This document shows, piece by piece, positions 22,917-30,937 of a DNA stretch of 39,222 nucleotides. The position numbers and the translations under genes are program-made. Positions within the stretch are counted from its first letter, which is position 1. The number at the start of each line of letters is the position of its first letter. The notes below the pieces were generated by a model, which did not search any database, was not told the DNA's origin, and saw only the letters and a list, made by a program, of their open reading frames with translations. The DNA comes from an uncultured Actinomycetes bacterium. Its GTDB lineage: Bacteria; Actinomycetota; Actinomycetes; Nanopelagicales; Nanopelagicaceae. The stretch is taken from assembly GCA_903850565.1 (NCBI GenBank), contig CAINLV010000027.1, forward strand, positions 1-39,222, written 5' to 3'.

Positions 22917-22950
22917 AAAGCGGGCCCGGCAATTTCGCCAGGCCCGCTTT
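22917..22950 (-). terminator. Terminator hairpin after the liv/hydrolase operon
   Basis: Arms AAAGCGGGCC (22917-22926) and GGCCCGCTTT (22941-22950) with an inner GGC/GCC stem and a 6-base loop. The plus-strand C/A mismatch becomes a U-G pair in minus-strand RNA, giving a 14-bp stem. The T-run after it on the minus strand is short (TTT), so termination may be partial. Confidence 0.75.
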
Positions 22951-22968
22951 GCTTACTTTCTTTGTTTT

Positions 22969-24597
22969 TTATTGCTCGTTATAGAACTTGAGCAATGGGG
23001 CGCGGAACTCTGGGTCGATCGACAACCCGCCGGCCTTTCGGATAACGGTATAAAGAGGTCCACCAGACATAAGTTTTCCGGTAGCAGCGGCATTGGTGGC
23101 TAAGTCAACAATGGCCATCAATTGCTTGTCCGTATAACCACAGTGGCCAGTTCCGTTGGCGGCAGGACCGCTGGTATCTGGGGCACCGGTATTGGTGAAC
23201 TTTGTATATGTTGTAGGAGGCACTGACCAGACCGCAAGGAATGACTTGCGAACTGCGGTGTAGGTACCAGTCTTGCTGAAGGTAGCCATTGCTACACCCT
23301 TGGCATGTGCGTATTGCTCGGCATAACGATCAGCCAACCATTGAACGTTTCCAGCAGGAACTGCTGGATCGGCAACGTTTGCCAACGCAATGGTAGGAAC
23401 ATTGATCTTGCCGGTGTGAGATGCAAGTGCTCGCATCTTTATCACTGCTGCTGGGTCAGCTGTCCAACGAGGAGCGGCTGGATTGGCAGGATTTAGGAAT
23501 GAAAGCATTCCACCAATAGCGGTGTTTCCACTGAGTGCAGCGTTATTGGAAACTGCCTCAGATTCGATTCGGGCCGCGTAATCAGTCTTGGAGTTGTCGA
23601 TAACAGCGCCACCAGCTTGTTGCTCAACGTCATATGTTGCTAAGACGCCAAGAACTGCTGCGTTGGCAATATTTTCTAGAACAGCAAGTGCTGGGCTGGC
23701 CGCCAATGCGAAGGAGGTATACGAAGCTGAATTCTTTGGTCCAGGTCCAGATGTGGCATCAAAGTGCATGCTCTGTGCTGGCAAGCCAGACATAAGTCCA
23801 ACAAGTAAAAGTGCTGATCGGGAAGGAATAGCAGATAGCGCAGTTCCTGCTGGGCCAGCGCTATCTGGCCAAGCTCCGGAAGCTACACCTGCTTGAAGTT
23901 TTCCAAGCACGGTGAAGACCTTAACTAGATCGCCCATCGCTTCGCCGTATCCGGCAGCTCCAGCCGAATAGTTATGGCCCTTAATGGTTGGGTCGAAGAA
24001 TGTCTTCATTCCCCATAGAACATCGGCAGCCATAGTGAGTTCGCCTTCAACAGAACCAGCCACAGTACACATTGGCGCAGCTGCACTAATGAGATCTGGA
24101 TGTTGTTCAGCTAATCCTTGAGTGATAAATCCACCCAAAGATGAACCCCACGCGACAACCTTTGTTGTGGTTGGGAATTGAGCTTTGAAAGTTGCTATTA
24201 GTTCGGTATCGGTTTTGATTCCGGAATCAGCATTCCAACCTTCAACCGCAAAGCCAGATCCGGCAATTCCGAAACCTTTGCCAAGCAAGTACTTAGCAAC
24301 TGCTGCCGAAGGAGCTGGTTCTGCAACTTTAACAACTTTGTATCCGCCAACAAGTGGAATACCCGCTGGGATATCAACTGGGTAGCGATAGCCGTGGGAG
24401 TAAAGAACTAATGTTCCATTGAAATTCGCAGGAACGCTCATTGCATAGAGCGCTCCGTCGGAAGTAGCACCTTGGCAACTTGTTACGAAGTTAGCGGTGG
24501 CGCAGGTAGGAGCATCTGCATGTGCAGCAGATGGAAGAACAGAAAGTGCAAGGCTAGCCAATGCACTAACTGCGAGAATCGATATCTTCTTCTTCAT
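22969..24597 (-). CDS. Secreted alpha/beta hydrolase of unknown substrate
   Basis: A 542-residue exported protein. The signal peptide spans MKKKISILAVSALASLALSV to a cleavage site near AHADA, with no lipobox. The alpha/beta hydrolase fold is shown by LVLYSHGYR (oxyanion region, residues 63-71) and the nucleophile elbow GSSLGG with Ser153. Four cysteines (32, 41, in APMC and in GHCGY) could form disulfides outside the cell. I chose the ATG at 24597, which has GAGG nine bases upstream; an ATG at 24612 overlaps the previous stop as TAATG. Tight coupling to the binding-protein gene suggests it releases the substrate of that importer. An esterase or amidase role is possible; the substrate is not readable. 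Confidence 0.85.
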   Translation of the reverse strand: MKKKISILAVSALASLALSVLPSAAHADAPTCATANFVTSCQGATSDGALYAMSVPANFNGTLVLYSHGYRYPVDIPAGIPLVGGYKVVKVAEPAPSAAVAKYLLGKGFGIAGSGFAVEGWNADSGIKTDTELIATFKAQFPTTTKVVAWGSSLGGFITQGLAEQHPDLISAAAPMCTVAGSVEGELTMAADVLWGMKTFFDPTIKGHNYSAGAAGYGEAMGDLVKVFTVLGKLQAGVASGAWPDSAGPAGTALSAIPSRSALLLVGLMSGLPAQSMHFDATSGPGPKNSASYTSFALAASPALAVLENIANAAVLGVLATYDVEQQAGGAVIDNSKTDYAARIESEAVSNNAALSGNTAIGGMLSFLNPANPAAPRWTADPAAVIKMRALASHTGKINVPTIALANVADPAVPAGNVQWLADRYAEQYAHAKGVAMATFSKTGTYTAVRKSFLAVWSVPPTTYTKFTNTGAPDTSGPAANGTGHCGYTDKQLMAIVDLATNAAATGKLMSGGPLYTVIRKAGGLSIDPEFRAPLLKFYNEQ

Positions 24598-24611
24598 AGT
24601 TAAGGTCCTCA

Positions 24612-25919
24612 TTAGTTTGTTGGCAATCCGTTAGCAGGAAGTGCAGGGCGCTTAAACGTTGATTTAACGATCGCACCTGCGCCTGAGTCAGTGGTGTAAA
24701 CAGAATATGCACCACCATTTGGCTTTAATTCGCCAGCAGAGTTGTAGGTACCAAACCAATATCCGCTATAGCCAACATGCACACCTGATGCATAATTGAT
24801 CGGAGATAGAGAGGCACTGGCAAAAGAAGAACCAGAGTTTTCTAAGCCTGACATAACACTTGCGTGAGTGAGATTCTTGCCACCAGCGCGAAGCGCCTGG
24901 ACCGCCATCATTGCAGTATTCATGGCAACTAATACGTTGTTATCAAATACTGCATCACCGTTGTATTTAGTGTTGATGCCTTGGAAGAATTTCACATACT
25001 CATCCGTGGTGTCGGTCGGTGCAGGTAGGAATGAAGCCCCCATCGCTCCGGTGAGAACATATGCAGGAACGCCAACTGCCTTGAGAGTTGTTGCGTCGCC
25101 GCCTACTGATCCGAGAATCCATTGGGCTTTGTATGCCATGGCAGCAGCTGTTGCAAGAGCAGCACCTGATGCCGTAGTTACGCCAAACATAACAACCACT
25201 TCAGCGCCGGCGGCCTTCAACTTGCCGATCCAACCTTGTGCAGATTGAGCACTCTGTGAACCAGAAGCGTATGGAACTGATACATCAAATTTGACGCCGG
25301 CTTGTTTAAATCCGACAAGCGCATCAGTTCCGAAGTCGTCATCCTGATAAATTAAACCAAGTTTTTTACCAGCAAAATTCTCCTTGATGTACTGACCCAT
25401 AATCTTGGCCTCCATGATGTAGGAAGGAAAGAGTGAGAAAGTAGTTGGATACTTCTTTGCATCTGCGAATCCGCTGTAACCAGTATTAACGAACAAATCT
25501 GGAATTCCGCGTCGTCCCAAGTTGACTGACTTTGCGACCGCTTTATTGTTGGCCGTACCAAGAGCTCCAACAACTGCAAATACTTTGTCTTTCAAGATTA
25601 ATTCATTTGTTTTCGCAACCGCCAAGGTCGGAAGATATGCATCATCTTTGACAACTAAGGAGATCTTTCGACCATATACGCCACCGTTGTCATTGACATA
25701 ATTAAAATATGCCTGCATGGCAGATGGAATCTTGCTGTAACCAGGAGCTGCGCTTCCAGTTAAGGGAATCGTGATGCCGAGTTTGATCTGTGTAGCTGTC
25801 ACGCCAGTCTCCGCGTGAACACTAAACGCCTGCGCCGGTATGGCCGATATCGCCAATGCGCTAACTGCAAGCGTCGCAGAAGCAAGGACTCCGCGCTTCG
25901 TGCGTCGTAATGCGAACAT
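24612..25919 (-). CDS. Extracellular substrate-binding protein, branched-chain amino acid (HAAT) type, non-lipoprotein
   Basis: A 435-residue type I periplasmic-binding-protein fold. The signal peptide (MFALRRTKRG then a hydrophobic core) ends at IPAQA, followed by a mature protein beginning ITIPLTGSAAPGY-like strands, NDNGGVYGRKI, VGALGTANN and LIYQDDDFG. These are the Leu/Ile/Val-binding family blocks. The whole protein has no cysteine, so it cannot be a lipoprotein, unusual for a Gram-positive binding protein. Its ribosome site (GGAAGGAAA) is strong and a 100-base gap precedes it. The stop shares a base with an upstream ATG of the hydrolase gene. The ligand could be an amino acid, amide, urea or aromatic compound. 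Confidence 0.92.
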   Translation of the reverse strand: MFALRRTKRGVLASATLAVSALAISAIPAQAFSVHAETGVTATQIKLGITIPLTGSAAPGYSKIPSAMQAYFNYVNDNGGVYGRKISLVVKDDAYLPTLAVAKTNELILKDKVFAVVGALGTANNKAVAKSVNLGRRGIPDLFVNTGYSGFADAKKYPTTFSLFPSYIMEAKIMGQYIKENFAGKKLGLIYQDDDFGTDALVGFKQAGVKFDVSVPYASGSQSAQSAQGWIGKLKAAGAEVVVMFGVTTASGAALATAAAMAYKAQWILGSVGGDATTLKAVGVPAYVLTGAMGASFLPAPTDTTDEYVKFFQGINTKYNGDAVFDNNVLVAMNTAMMAVQALRAGGKNLTHASVMSGLENSGSSFASASLSPINYASGVHVGYSGYWFGTYNSAGELKPNGGAYSVYTTDSGAGAIVKSTFKRPALPANGLPTN

Positions 25920-25947
25920 GTGTTTCCTTCCATTGAGGGTATAGAGG

Positions 25948-25970
25948 AACTACCTATTTATTATGTAGTT
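25948..25970. other. Small dyad upstream of the binding-protein gene
   Basis: AACTAC (25948-25953) and GTAGTT (25965-25970) form 6-bp arms around an 11-base AT-rich loop, in the only sizeable gap of the importer operon (25920-26019). No convincing promoter is seen here. It could be an operator or part of an mRNA leader. Weak evidence. Confidence 0.3.
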
Positions 25971-26019
25971 GTAGAACGAACTGCATACTTCCTAACGCGA
26001 GGAAAACGAGAGGCTTGCG

Positions 26020-27042
26020 CTAACTCTTTCGAGTCTTACGTCGATGAAGTTGCGGTCCGTTTGGAAAAAAAAGAACCGAAAGAATCAACAACGCACTCAT
26101 CATCAACCCCGGAAGGTTTGAAGTCACTTTCTCAGAGCCGCCCAGGTGCGTTGCCAACGCTGCCGTGACTTCTGGGATTGCAACCAGAACTACTGCTCCC
26201 ACAATGCTACCTGTGAGTAGGGTCACCCCCGCAAGCACCGCACCTGTCACAATTGCAAAAGAGAGGGATAGCGGGAAGGCGCTGGGGGTCACCAAACTGA
26301 TGGTCATACTCATTAGCGCACCGGCTAGGCCAGCTACTCCAGAGCTAATGGTGAAGGCCAGAACTTTAGAACGGGCAACATGAACGCCTAGAAGGGCCGC
26401 AGCCGTCGGATTTGAGCGTAGCGCCCGCCATTGGCGACCATATCGGCTCCCTAAAACGTTGAAAATCACCCAAGTGGCGGCTAGGGCGGCTAGGGCGGCG
26501 ATCCAGAAGAACCACTTGTATTGCGTGAAATCTTGACCCAGGGCAAGTGGCGGGAAGCCGACGTCATATGTCAGACCCTCTTCACCACCGAGAATTTTGA
26601 ATTGATTGGCCAGGGATGGCAGACCTACCGCCAAAGCCAAAGTCGTTCCAGCCAGATACGGACCGGAGAGGCGACCAGCCGCCATACCCAGGAGCGCCCC
26701 GAAAAGTGCCGCCGCAAGTACCGCAACTGCAAAAGTCAGCGGAATTGGAAAGTTCCAATAATTTCGCGAAAGGACCGCAGCATAGGCACCGACCGCCATC
26801 AAAGCGCCATGACCTAATGAAATCTGCCCTGAGTATCCCGTCAATAAAATGATCGATGAAATCGCAACTACATAAACCGCAACGGTTGCACCTTGATACA
26901 CCCGAAGTTCATCAACAATATTGCTGGCGACGTATAGCGCAATCCCCAGAAATATAAAGAAGGCAGCACCAATTATTTTTCGTCGCGCGATATTTTTGTC
27001 CATATCAATTTGAACCTGAGTTGTCGGTTTACGTTTAAGCAC
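26020..27042 (-). CDS. livM: Branched-chain amino acid-type ABC transporter permease, LivM-like
   Basis: Integral membrane subunit with about eight to ten hydrophobic segments. The LivM-family permease motif is seen as LLTGYSGQISLGHGALMAVGAYA. The start is not settled: TTG at 27063, GTG at 27042 (used here, overlapping the livH stop by eight bases) and ATG at 27003 are all in frame. The C terminus ends in basic residues (LHRRKTRKS). It pairs with LivH to form the channel and lies 100 bases before the binding-protein gene. Confidence 0.9.
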   Translation of the reverse strand: MLKRKPTTQVQIDMDKNIARRKIIGAAFFIFLGIALYVASNIVDELRVYQGATVAVYVVAISSIILLTGYSGQISLGHGALMAVGAYAAVLSRNYWNFPIPLTFAVAVLAAALFGALLGMAAGRLSGPYLAGTTLALAVGLPSLANQFKILGGEEGLTYDVGFPPLALGQDFTQYKWFFWIAALAALAATWVIFNVLGSRYGRQWRALRSNPTAAALLGVHVARSKVLAFTISSGVAGLAGALMSMTISLVTPSAFPLSLSFAIVTGAVLAGVTLLTGSIVGAVVLVAIPEVTAALATHLGGSEKVTSNLPGLMMSALLILSVLFFPNGPQLHRRKTRKS

Positions 27043-27931
27043 TTCGAACTCGCTTCCCGCCAAATAGCCCGGCAGGTTTAATGAGTAGAACCGCCATCAA
27101 CACAACAAATGCGACTGGAAATGCCAAGGAGCTGCTGATGTATTCAAGGACAAAGGCCAAACTGATGCCAAGAACTAAGCCACCCAATGCGGCCCCGATT
27201 AAACTTTCTAAACCACCAATAACAGCAGCAACAAAACCTGACACAAGAAGCAGATCAAGAGAATTCGGAGAGAGATAATTTGTAGGCGTGACTAACACTC
27301 CCGCGATCGCACCAGCGGCACCTGCAAATGCCCAACCAATTGTTCGGGTGAGATCGACTCGGACTCCTGCTAAGCGGGCAATCTCTGGTGAAAAGGCAGA
27401 TGCCCGAAGGGCAAGACCCAAATTTGTTCGCTGGAATATTACTGAAAAGATCAGCATCACAATCACGGTGGTAACAACAATTAATAAATTAATTGGCGCA
27501 AAGGGAATGGTGGTGTGTCCAAAGGTAAATCCATGATTGGTGACTGGCAATTTGAATCGCCGTAAATCGCCACCCCAGATCATTCCCACGATGGCTCGGA
27601 TAAGACCTAACAAACCTAATGTGGCGATAACTGGTGCAATGGCAGCAACTGGTCCGCTATTGGCCCGTCTTGCCAAAATCCGAATGAGGAAAATATCAAC
27701 CAGTGCACCAATCAGAGCACCGCTCAACAGCGCCACCGGGAAAGCGAGCCAATAGTTATCCGTATGGGTTACGACTACATAACCAATATAGGTAGAAAGA
27801 ATCGCTTGACCTGCCTGAGCAAAATTCACAACTCGAGTCGATCTCCACACTAGAACAAGTGCGAGAGACATCAAACTATAAATAGAACCACCACTGATTC
27901 CGATGAGAAGCGTGTTTATGATGCGGCTCAT
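27035..27931 (-). CDS. livH: Branched-chain amino acid-type ABC transporter permease, LivH-like
   Basis: A 298-residue membrane protein with about eight hydrophobic segments. The N-terminal block (GISGGSIYSLMSLALVLVW) and the VVNFAQAG segment are typical of LivH. ALRASAFSPEIARLAGV is the cytoplasmic loop that contacts the ATPases. It starts with an ATG overlapping the livF stop by one base (TAATG) and overlaps livM at its end. It forms the channel with LivM. Confidence 0.93.
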   Translation of the reverse strand: MSRIINTLLIGISGGSIYSLMSLALVLVWRSTRVVNFAQAGQAILSTYIGYVVVTHTDNYWLAFPVALLSGALIGALVDIFLIRILARRANSGPVAAIAPVIATLGLLGLIRAIVGMIWGGDLRRFKLPVTNHGFTFGHTTIPFAPINLLIVVTTVIVMLIFSVIFQRTNLGLALRASAFSPEIARLAGVRVDLTRTIGWAFAGAAGAIAGVLVTPTNYLSPNSLDLLLVSGFVAAVIGGLESLIGAALGGLVLGISLAFVLEYISSSLAFPVAFVVLMAVLLIKPAGLFGGKRVRSA

Positions 27932-28644
27932 TAGTACCCCAGGTAAGCGGCTCGAAGGGCGGGGTTATTAATGAGTTCTTGCGAAGGACCGACGGTAACC
28001 AAACGACCCAGGTTAACTATGACACCGATGTCGGCAATTCGTAACGCACCCATGGCATTTTGTTCAACAAGTACCACGGTTAAATTAAGTCGAGCTTGGA
28101 GCGATTTAATTGCCTGAAAGATTTGCTCAATTACCAATGGCGCAAGACCTAACGAGGGTTCGTCAAGTAACAACAACGATGGTCGTGAGATCAATGAGCG
28201 TCCAATCGCCAACATTTGTCGCTCCCCACCAGAGAGAGTGTCGGCACTTTGAGACATTCGCTCACCTAGTCTTGGAAAGAGGTCTAGAACTTCTTTGGTG
28301 ACGATGGCGACATCTTTCTTGTCGCGTCGCCACAAGCCACCCAGGGCCAAATTTTCTTTCACGGATAATTCTGGAATTACCGATTTTCCATCTGAGACAT
28401 GAACAATCCCTTGGCGCACCAAATTTTCGGGTTTTTGTCGCAACATGCTTTCTCCATTCCATGTTGCACTTCCCGATTGCACACTCTTCAGCCCAGTCAA
28501 TGCACGAAGCAGCGTAGTTTTCCCAGCACCATTTGCCCCGATGATCGCAGCCAACTGTCCGGTCTCAACCGAGAAAGAAAGTCCATCCACGGCTCGAATC
28601 GCACCGTGAAAAACGTGGAGATCGTTGACAACTAAACCTGACAT
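27931..28644 (-). CDS. livF: Branched-chain amino acid-type ABC transporter ATPase, LivF-like
   Basis: A 237-residue ATPase with Walker A GANGAGKTT (near residue 37), signature LSGGERQMLAIGRSL, Walker B LLLLDEPSLGLAP and the switch His replaced in the usual way by VVLVEQN. It begins directly at the livG stop (one-base overlap) and is coupled to livH. It forms the nucleotide-binding pair with LivG. The canonical LSGGE here contrasts with the degenerate signature in LivG. Confidence 0.95.
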   Translation of the reverse strand: MSGLVVNDLHVFHGAIRAVDGLSFSVETGQLAAIIGANGAGKTTLLRALTGLKSVQSGSATWNGESMLRQKPENLVRQGIVHVSDGKSVIPELSVKENLALGGLWRRDKKDVAIVTKEVLDLFPRLGERMSQSADTLSGGERQMLAIGRSLISRPSLLLLDEPSLGLAPLVIEQIFQAIKSLQARLNLTVVLVEQNAMGALRIADIGVIVNLGRLVTVGPSQELINNPALRAAYLGY

Positions 28645-29414
28645 TAGTGAACCGCCTGAGTTCCAAGATAAGCAGCAACGACATCAGGATTTTCTCGTAC
28701 AGATTTTGCATCGCCACTTGCGATGACTTCGCCAAAGTTAAGAACGTAAAGGCGGTGACAAACTGACATGACCACATCCATGTGATGTTCTACCAGAAGA
28801 ATCGCACAATTTTGAGCAAGATTTCGAATCAGTCCATTCATCCAATCGATATCTTGAATACCTAATCCGCCTGCTGGTTCATCGAGAAGAAGGATTTTTG
28901 GTTCGCTCACCAGTGCGCGCGCAATCGCTACTCTCTTGGTGACCGGATATGGCAATGAATCAACTCTTTGGTGCGCGATACCCGCTGCGTACACGCGCTC
29001 GAGCGCATTCATCGCAAGAGTTTGTAACTTTCTTTCGGTGCGACCCTCTAGGCCTAGAGCGGCTCGAATCAGTCCGCCTTCAGAAAATTTTGTCGCGCCC
29101 AGCATGACATTTTCCAAAACGGTCAGATCGGGAAATAGCCCGACTCCTTGAAGCGTTCGAGCTATTCCAAGATCTACCAAGTCATGAGGTTGGGGCCACT
29201 TCTGGTCCTGATCGTAAAGGCGAAGCGAGCCCGAGGCCACGGAAACTAAACCAGATAAGGCATTAAAAAATGTGGTCTTGCCAGCTCCGTTCGGTCCGAT
29301 CAAACCAACCACTTCACCTGCATGTAAATCCAGGCTTACATTGGCCAGCGCCTTCAATCCACCGAAACTGACTGATAAAGAATCAATCGAAAGCAGGGTC
29401 GATCGATTATCCAT
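28644..29414 (-). CDS. livG: Branched-chain amino acid-type ABC transporter ATPase, LivG-like
   Basis: A 256-residue ATPase, first gene of the importer operon. Walker A GPNGAGKTT and Walker B ILLLDEPAGGL are intact and the switch histidine is present in LLVEHHMDVV. The signature region reads LPYPVTKRVAIARAL, which lacks the usual LSGGQ. The length and the LivG-type insert (LGIARTLQGVGLFPDLTVLE) fit the family. The ATG at 29414 follows a GGGGGC ribosome site. Upstream lie two hairpins at the end of alr. Confidence 0.94.
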   Translation of the reverse strand: MDNRSTLLSIDSLSVSFGGLKALANVSLDLHAGEVVGLIGPNGAGKTTFFNALSGLVSVASGSLRLYDQDQKWPQPHDLVDLGIARTLQGVGLFPDLTVLENVMLGATKFSEGGLIRAALGLEGRTERKLQTLAMNALERVYAAGIAHQRVDSLPYPVTKRVAIARALVSEPKILLLDEPAGGLGIQDIDWMNGLIRNLAQNCAILLVEHHMDVVMSVCHRLYVLNFGEVIASGDAKSVRENPDVVAAYLGTQAVH

Positions 29415-29438
29415 CGTCGCCCCCGTCCATCTCTCTCG

Positions 29439-29490
29439 CTGCCTACGTGTTAGGCAGATCTTTCTATCTGCCTAATTGTTAGGCAGATAG
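29439..29490 (-). promoter_or_regulatory. Tandem dyads at the alr stop / livG leader
   Basis: Dyad 1 (29464-29490): 12-bp perfect arms CTATCTGCCTAA and TTAGGCAGATAG with a 3-base loop; it contains the alr stop codon. Dyad 2 (29439-29457): arms CTGCCTA and TAGGCAG with a 5-base loop. The inner halves, TTAGGCAGAT and ATCTGCCTAA (29450-29475), also pair perfectly with a 6-base loop, so the RNA has mutually exclusive folds. No T-run follows either hairpin on the minus strand. It could be an attenuator, an mRNA processing site or a DNA operator for livG. Confidence 0.7.
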
Positions 29491-30581
29491 ATTCTAGGCA
29501 CGCGCGGACCGATTCGGGTCACAATCTCATAATTGATCGTGCCAGCCGCTTTGGCCCAGGTATCTACACTTGCACCGCTTTTTCCAAAAATTTCGACCCA
29601 GTCACCAGTTTTGGCGATTGAATCAGGGCCAAGGTCTACGACAAATTGATCCATAGAAACTCGCCCAATTACCGGAGCAAGTTGGCCGGCTATAGATACT
29701 TTGGCCGACGAAGAAGTATTGCGCGGGATTCCATCGGCATACCCAAGTGCGACCACACCTAAGGTGGTATCCCGATCCAAACGCGCCGTAGCTCCATACC
29801 CGACAGAACTACCAGCGGGAACTTTCTTCACAACCACCAATCTAGATTTCAGAGTCATTGCTGGAATTAAACCTAAAGATTGGGAATCCCCCATTGTCTC
29901 TAGATCTGGACTTAATCCATACATTGCAATCCCGATTCGAACTATGTCTCGGTGCGATTGGGGATTGGTAAGCGCCGCCGCGGAATTAGCTTGATGAAAA
30001 TATTCTGTCTTAATTCCAGCGCTCTCTAGTTCGAATCGAAAGTGTTCAAATTCTTCTATCTGAACTCGATTCATTGGCTCATCAGGTTCATCGGCTCGGG
30101 CGAAGTGAGACCAGAGTCCGACCAAAGTAAATTCGTCTGCGGCTGCTTTCGCCGAATTAATAAATGCAGACCACTGCTCTAAGAAGCCACCGCGGCTCAT
30201 TCCGGTATCTACTTCAAAATGCAATCGTGGTTTTACGCCAATTTTTCTTGCCTGGGCTAAAACCAAGTCAAATATTTCAACAGAAGAAATTGACAGGTCG
30301 ATATGGTTTCTTAAGGCAGCTTCGAAATCATCACCTGCGGTTGTCAACCAAGCGAGGATCGGAACTTCGATTCCGGCCTGACGAAGCGCAATCGCTTCCT
30401 CTAAAAGTGCGACTCCAAGCCACTGCGCCCCTGACTCCACTGCCGTTCGGGCGACAGGAATTAATCCGTGACCGTAAGCGTCAGCTTTGACCACTGCCAA
30501 TATTTGAGCCTTCGTTTTGGCTCGAATCAAAGCAATATTGTGAGCAATCGCTCTTAAATCAATTTCGGCACAAGCTCTCAT
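29472..30581 (-). CDS. alr: Alanine racemase
   Basis: PLP enzyme making D-alanine for peptidoglycan. The 369-residue protein has the PLP lysine Lys32 in VVKADAYGHG, a barrel domain, and the C-terminal domain with the catalytic-Tyr region SVGYGATARL and SMDQFVVDLG. It begins with an ATG overlapping the acpS stop by four bases. Its stop lies within a 12-bp hairpin. Together with glmS, glmM and the PAP2 phosphatase it forms a cell-wall block. Confidence 0.97.
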   Translation of the reverse strand: MRACAEIDLRAIAHNIALIRAKTKAQILAVVKADAYGHGLIPVARTAVESGAQWLGVALLEEAIALRQAGIEVPILAWLTTAGDDFEAALRNHIDLSISSVEIFDLVLAQARKIGVKPRLHFEVDTGMSRGGFLEQWSAFINSAKAAADEFTLVGLWSHFARADEPDEPMNRVQIEEFEHFRFELESAGIKTEYFHQANSAAALTNPQSHRDIVRIGIAMYGLSPDLETMGDSQSLGLIPAMTLKSRLVVVKKVPAGSSVGYGATARLDRDTTLGVVALGYADGIPRNTSSSAKVSIAGQLAPVIGRVSMDQFVVDLGPDSIAKTGDWVEIFGKSGASVDTWAKAAGTINYEIVTRIGPRVPRIYLPNN

Positions 30582-30937
30582 GAACGGTTCGATTCAACGA
30601 TGACCATAGCCGAGGCGATTCCCGCGTCGTGCGAAAGCGATAGATGAACCACTGATTCACTCAGCTTCTCTGCTAATGCTCCATAAAATTGAAATAGTGG
30701 CTTTCCGGTGGCTTCATTAACAATTTCTACCTCTTGCCAATTAAATGTCGCTGTCTTTGCATTGAGCGCCTTTGCTAAGGCCTCTTTGGCCGCAAATCGT
30801 GCCGCCAAGGAAGATAACTTCAGGCCCGATTCACTGGGAGTGAAGATTCGATTGCGCATGGCAGGGGTTCGATCTAGTGATTGTTGAAACCTTTCGATAT
30901 CAACTACATCAATACCTATTCCAGTTATAGCGGCCAT
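30578..30937 (-). CDS. acpS: Holo-[acyl-carrier-protein] synthase
   Basis: Transfers 4'-phosphopantetheine from CoA to acyl carrier protein. The 119-residue protein has the metal-binding GIGIDVVDIERF near the N terminus and FAAKEALAKAL with the catalytic Glu around residues 48-58, and LSLSHD with the late His. It overlaps alr by four bases and the PAP2 gene by one base. acpS before alr is a common actinobacterial arrangement. Confidence 0.95.
   Translation of the reverse strand: MAAITGIGIDVVDIERFQQSLDRTPAMRNRIFTPSESGLKLSSLAARFAAKEALAKALNAKTATFNWQEVEIVNEATGKPLFQFYGALAEKLSESVVHLSLSHDAGIASAMVIVESNRS

Noticed and set aside
29407-29430. Seven-codon frame overlapping the livG start, a possible leader peptide
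   Set aside because: Too short, no codon bias for an amino acid that would make an attenuation peptide, and likely chance given the G-rich ribosome site region.
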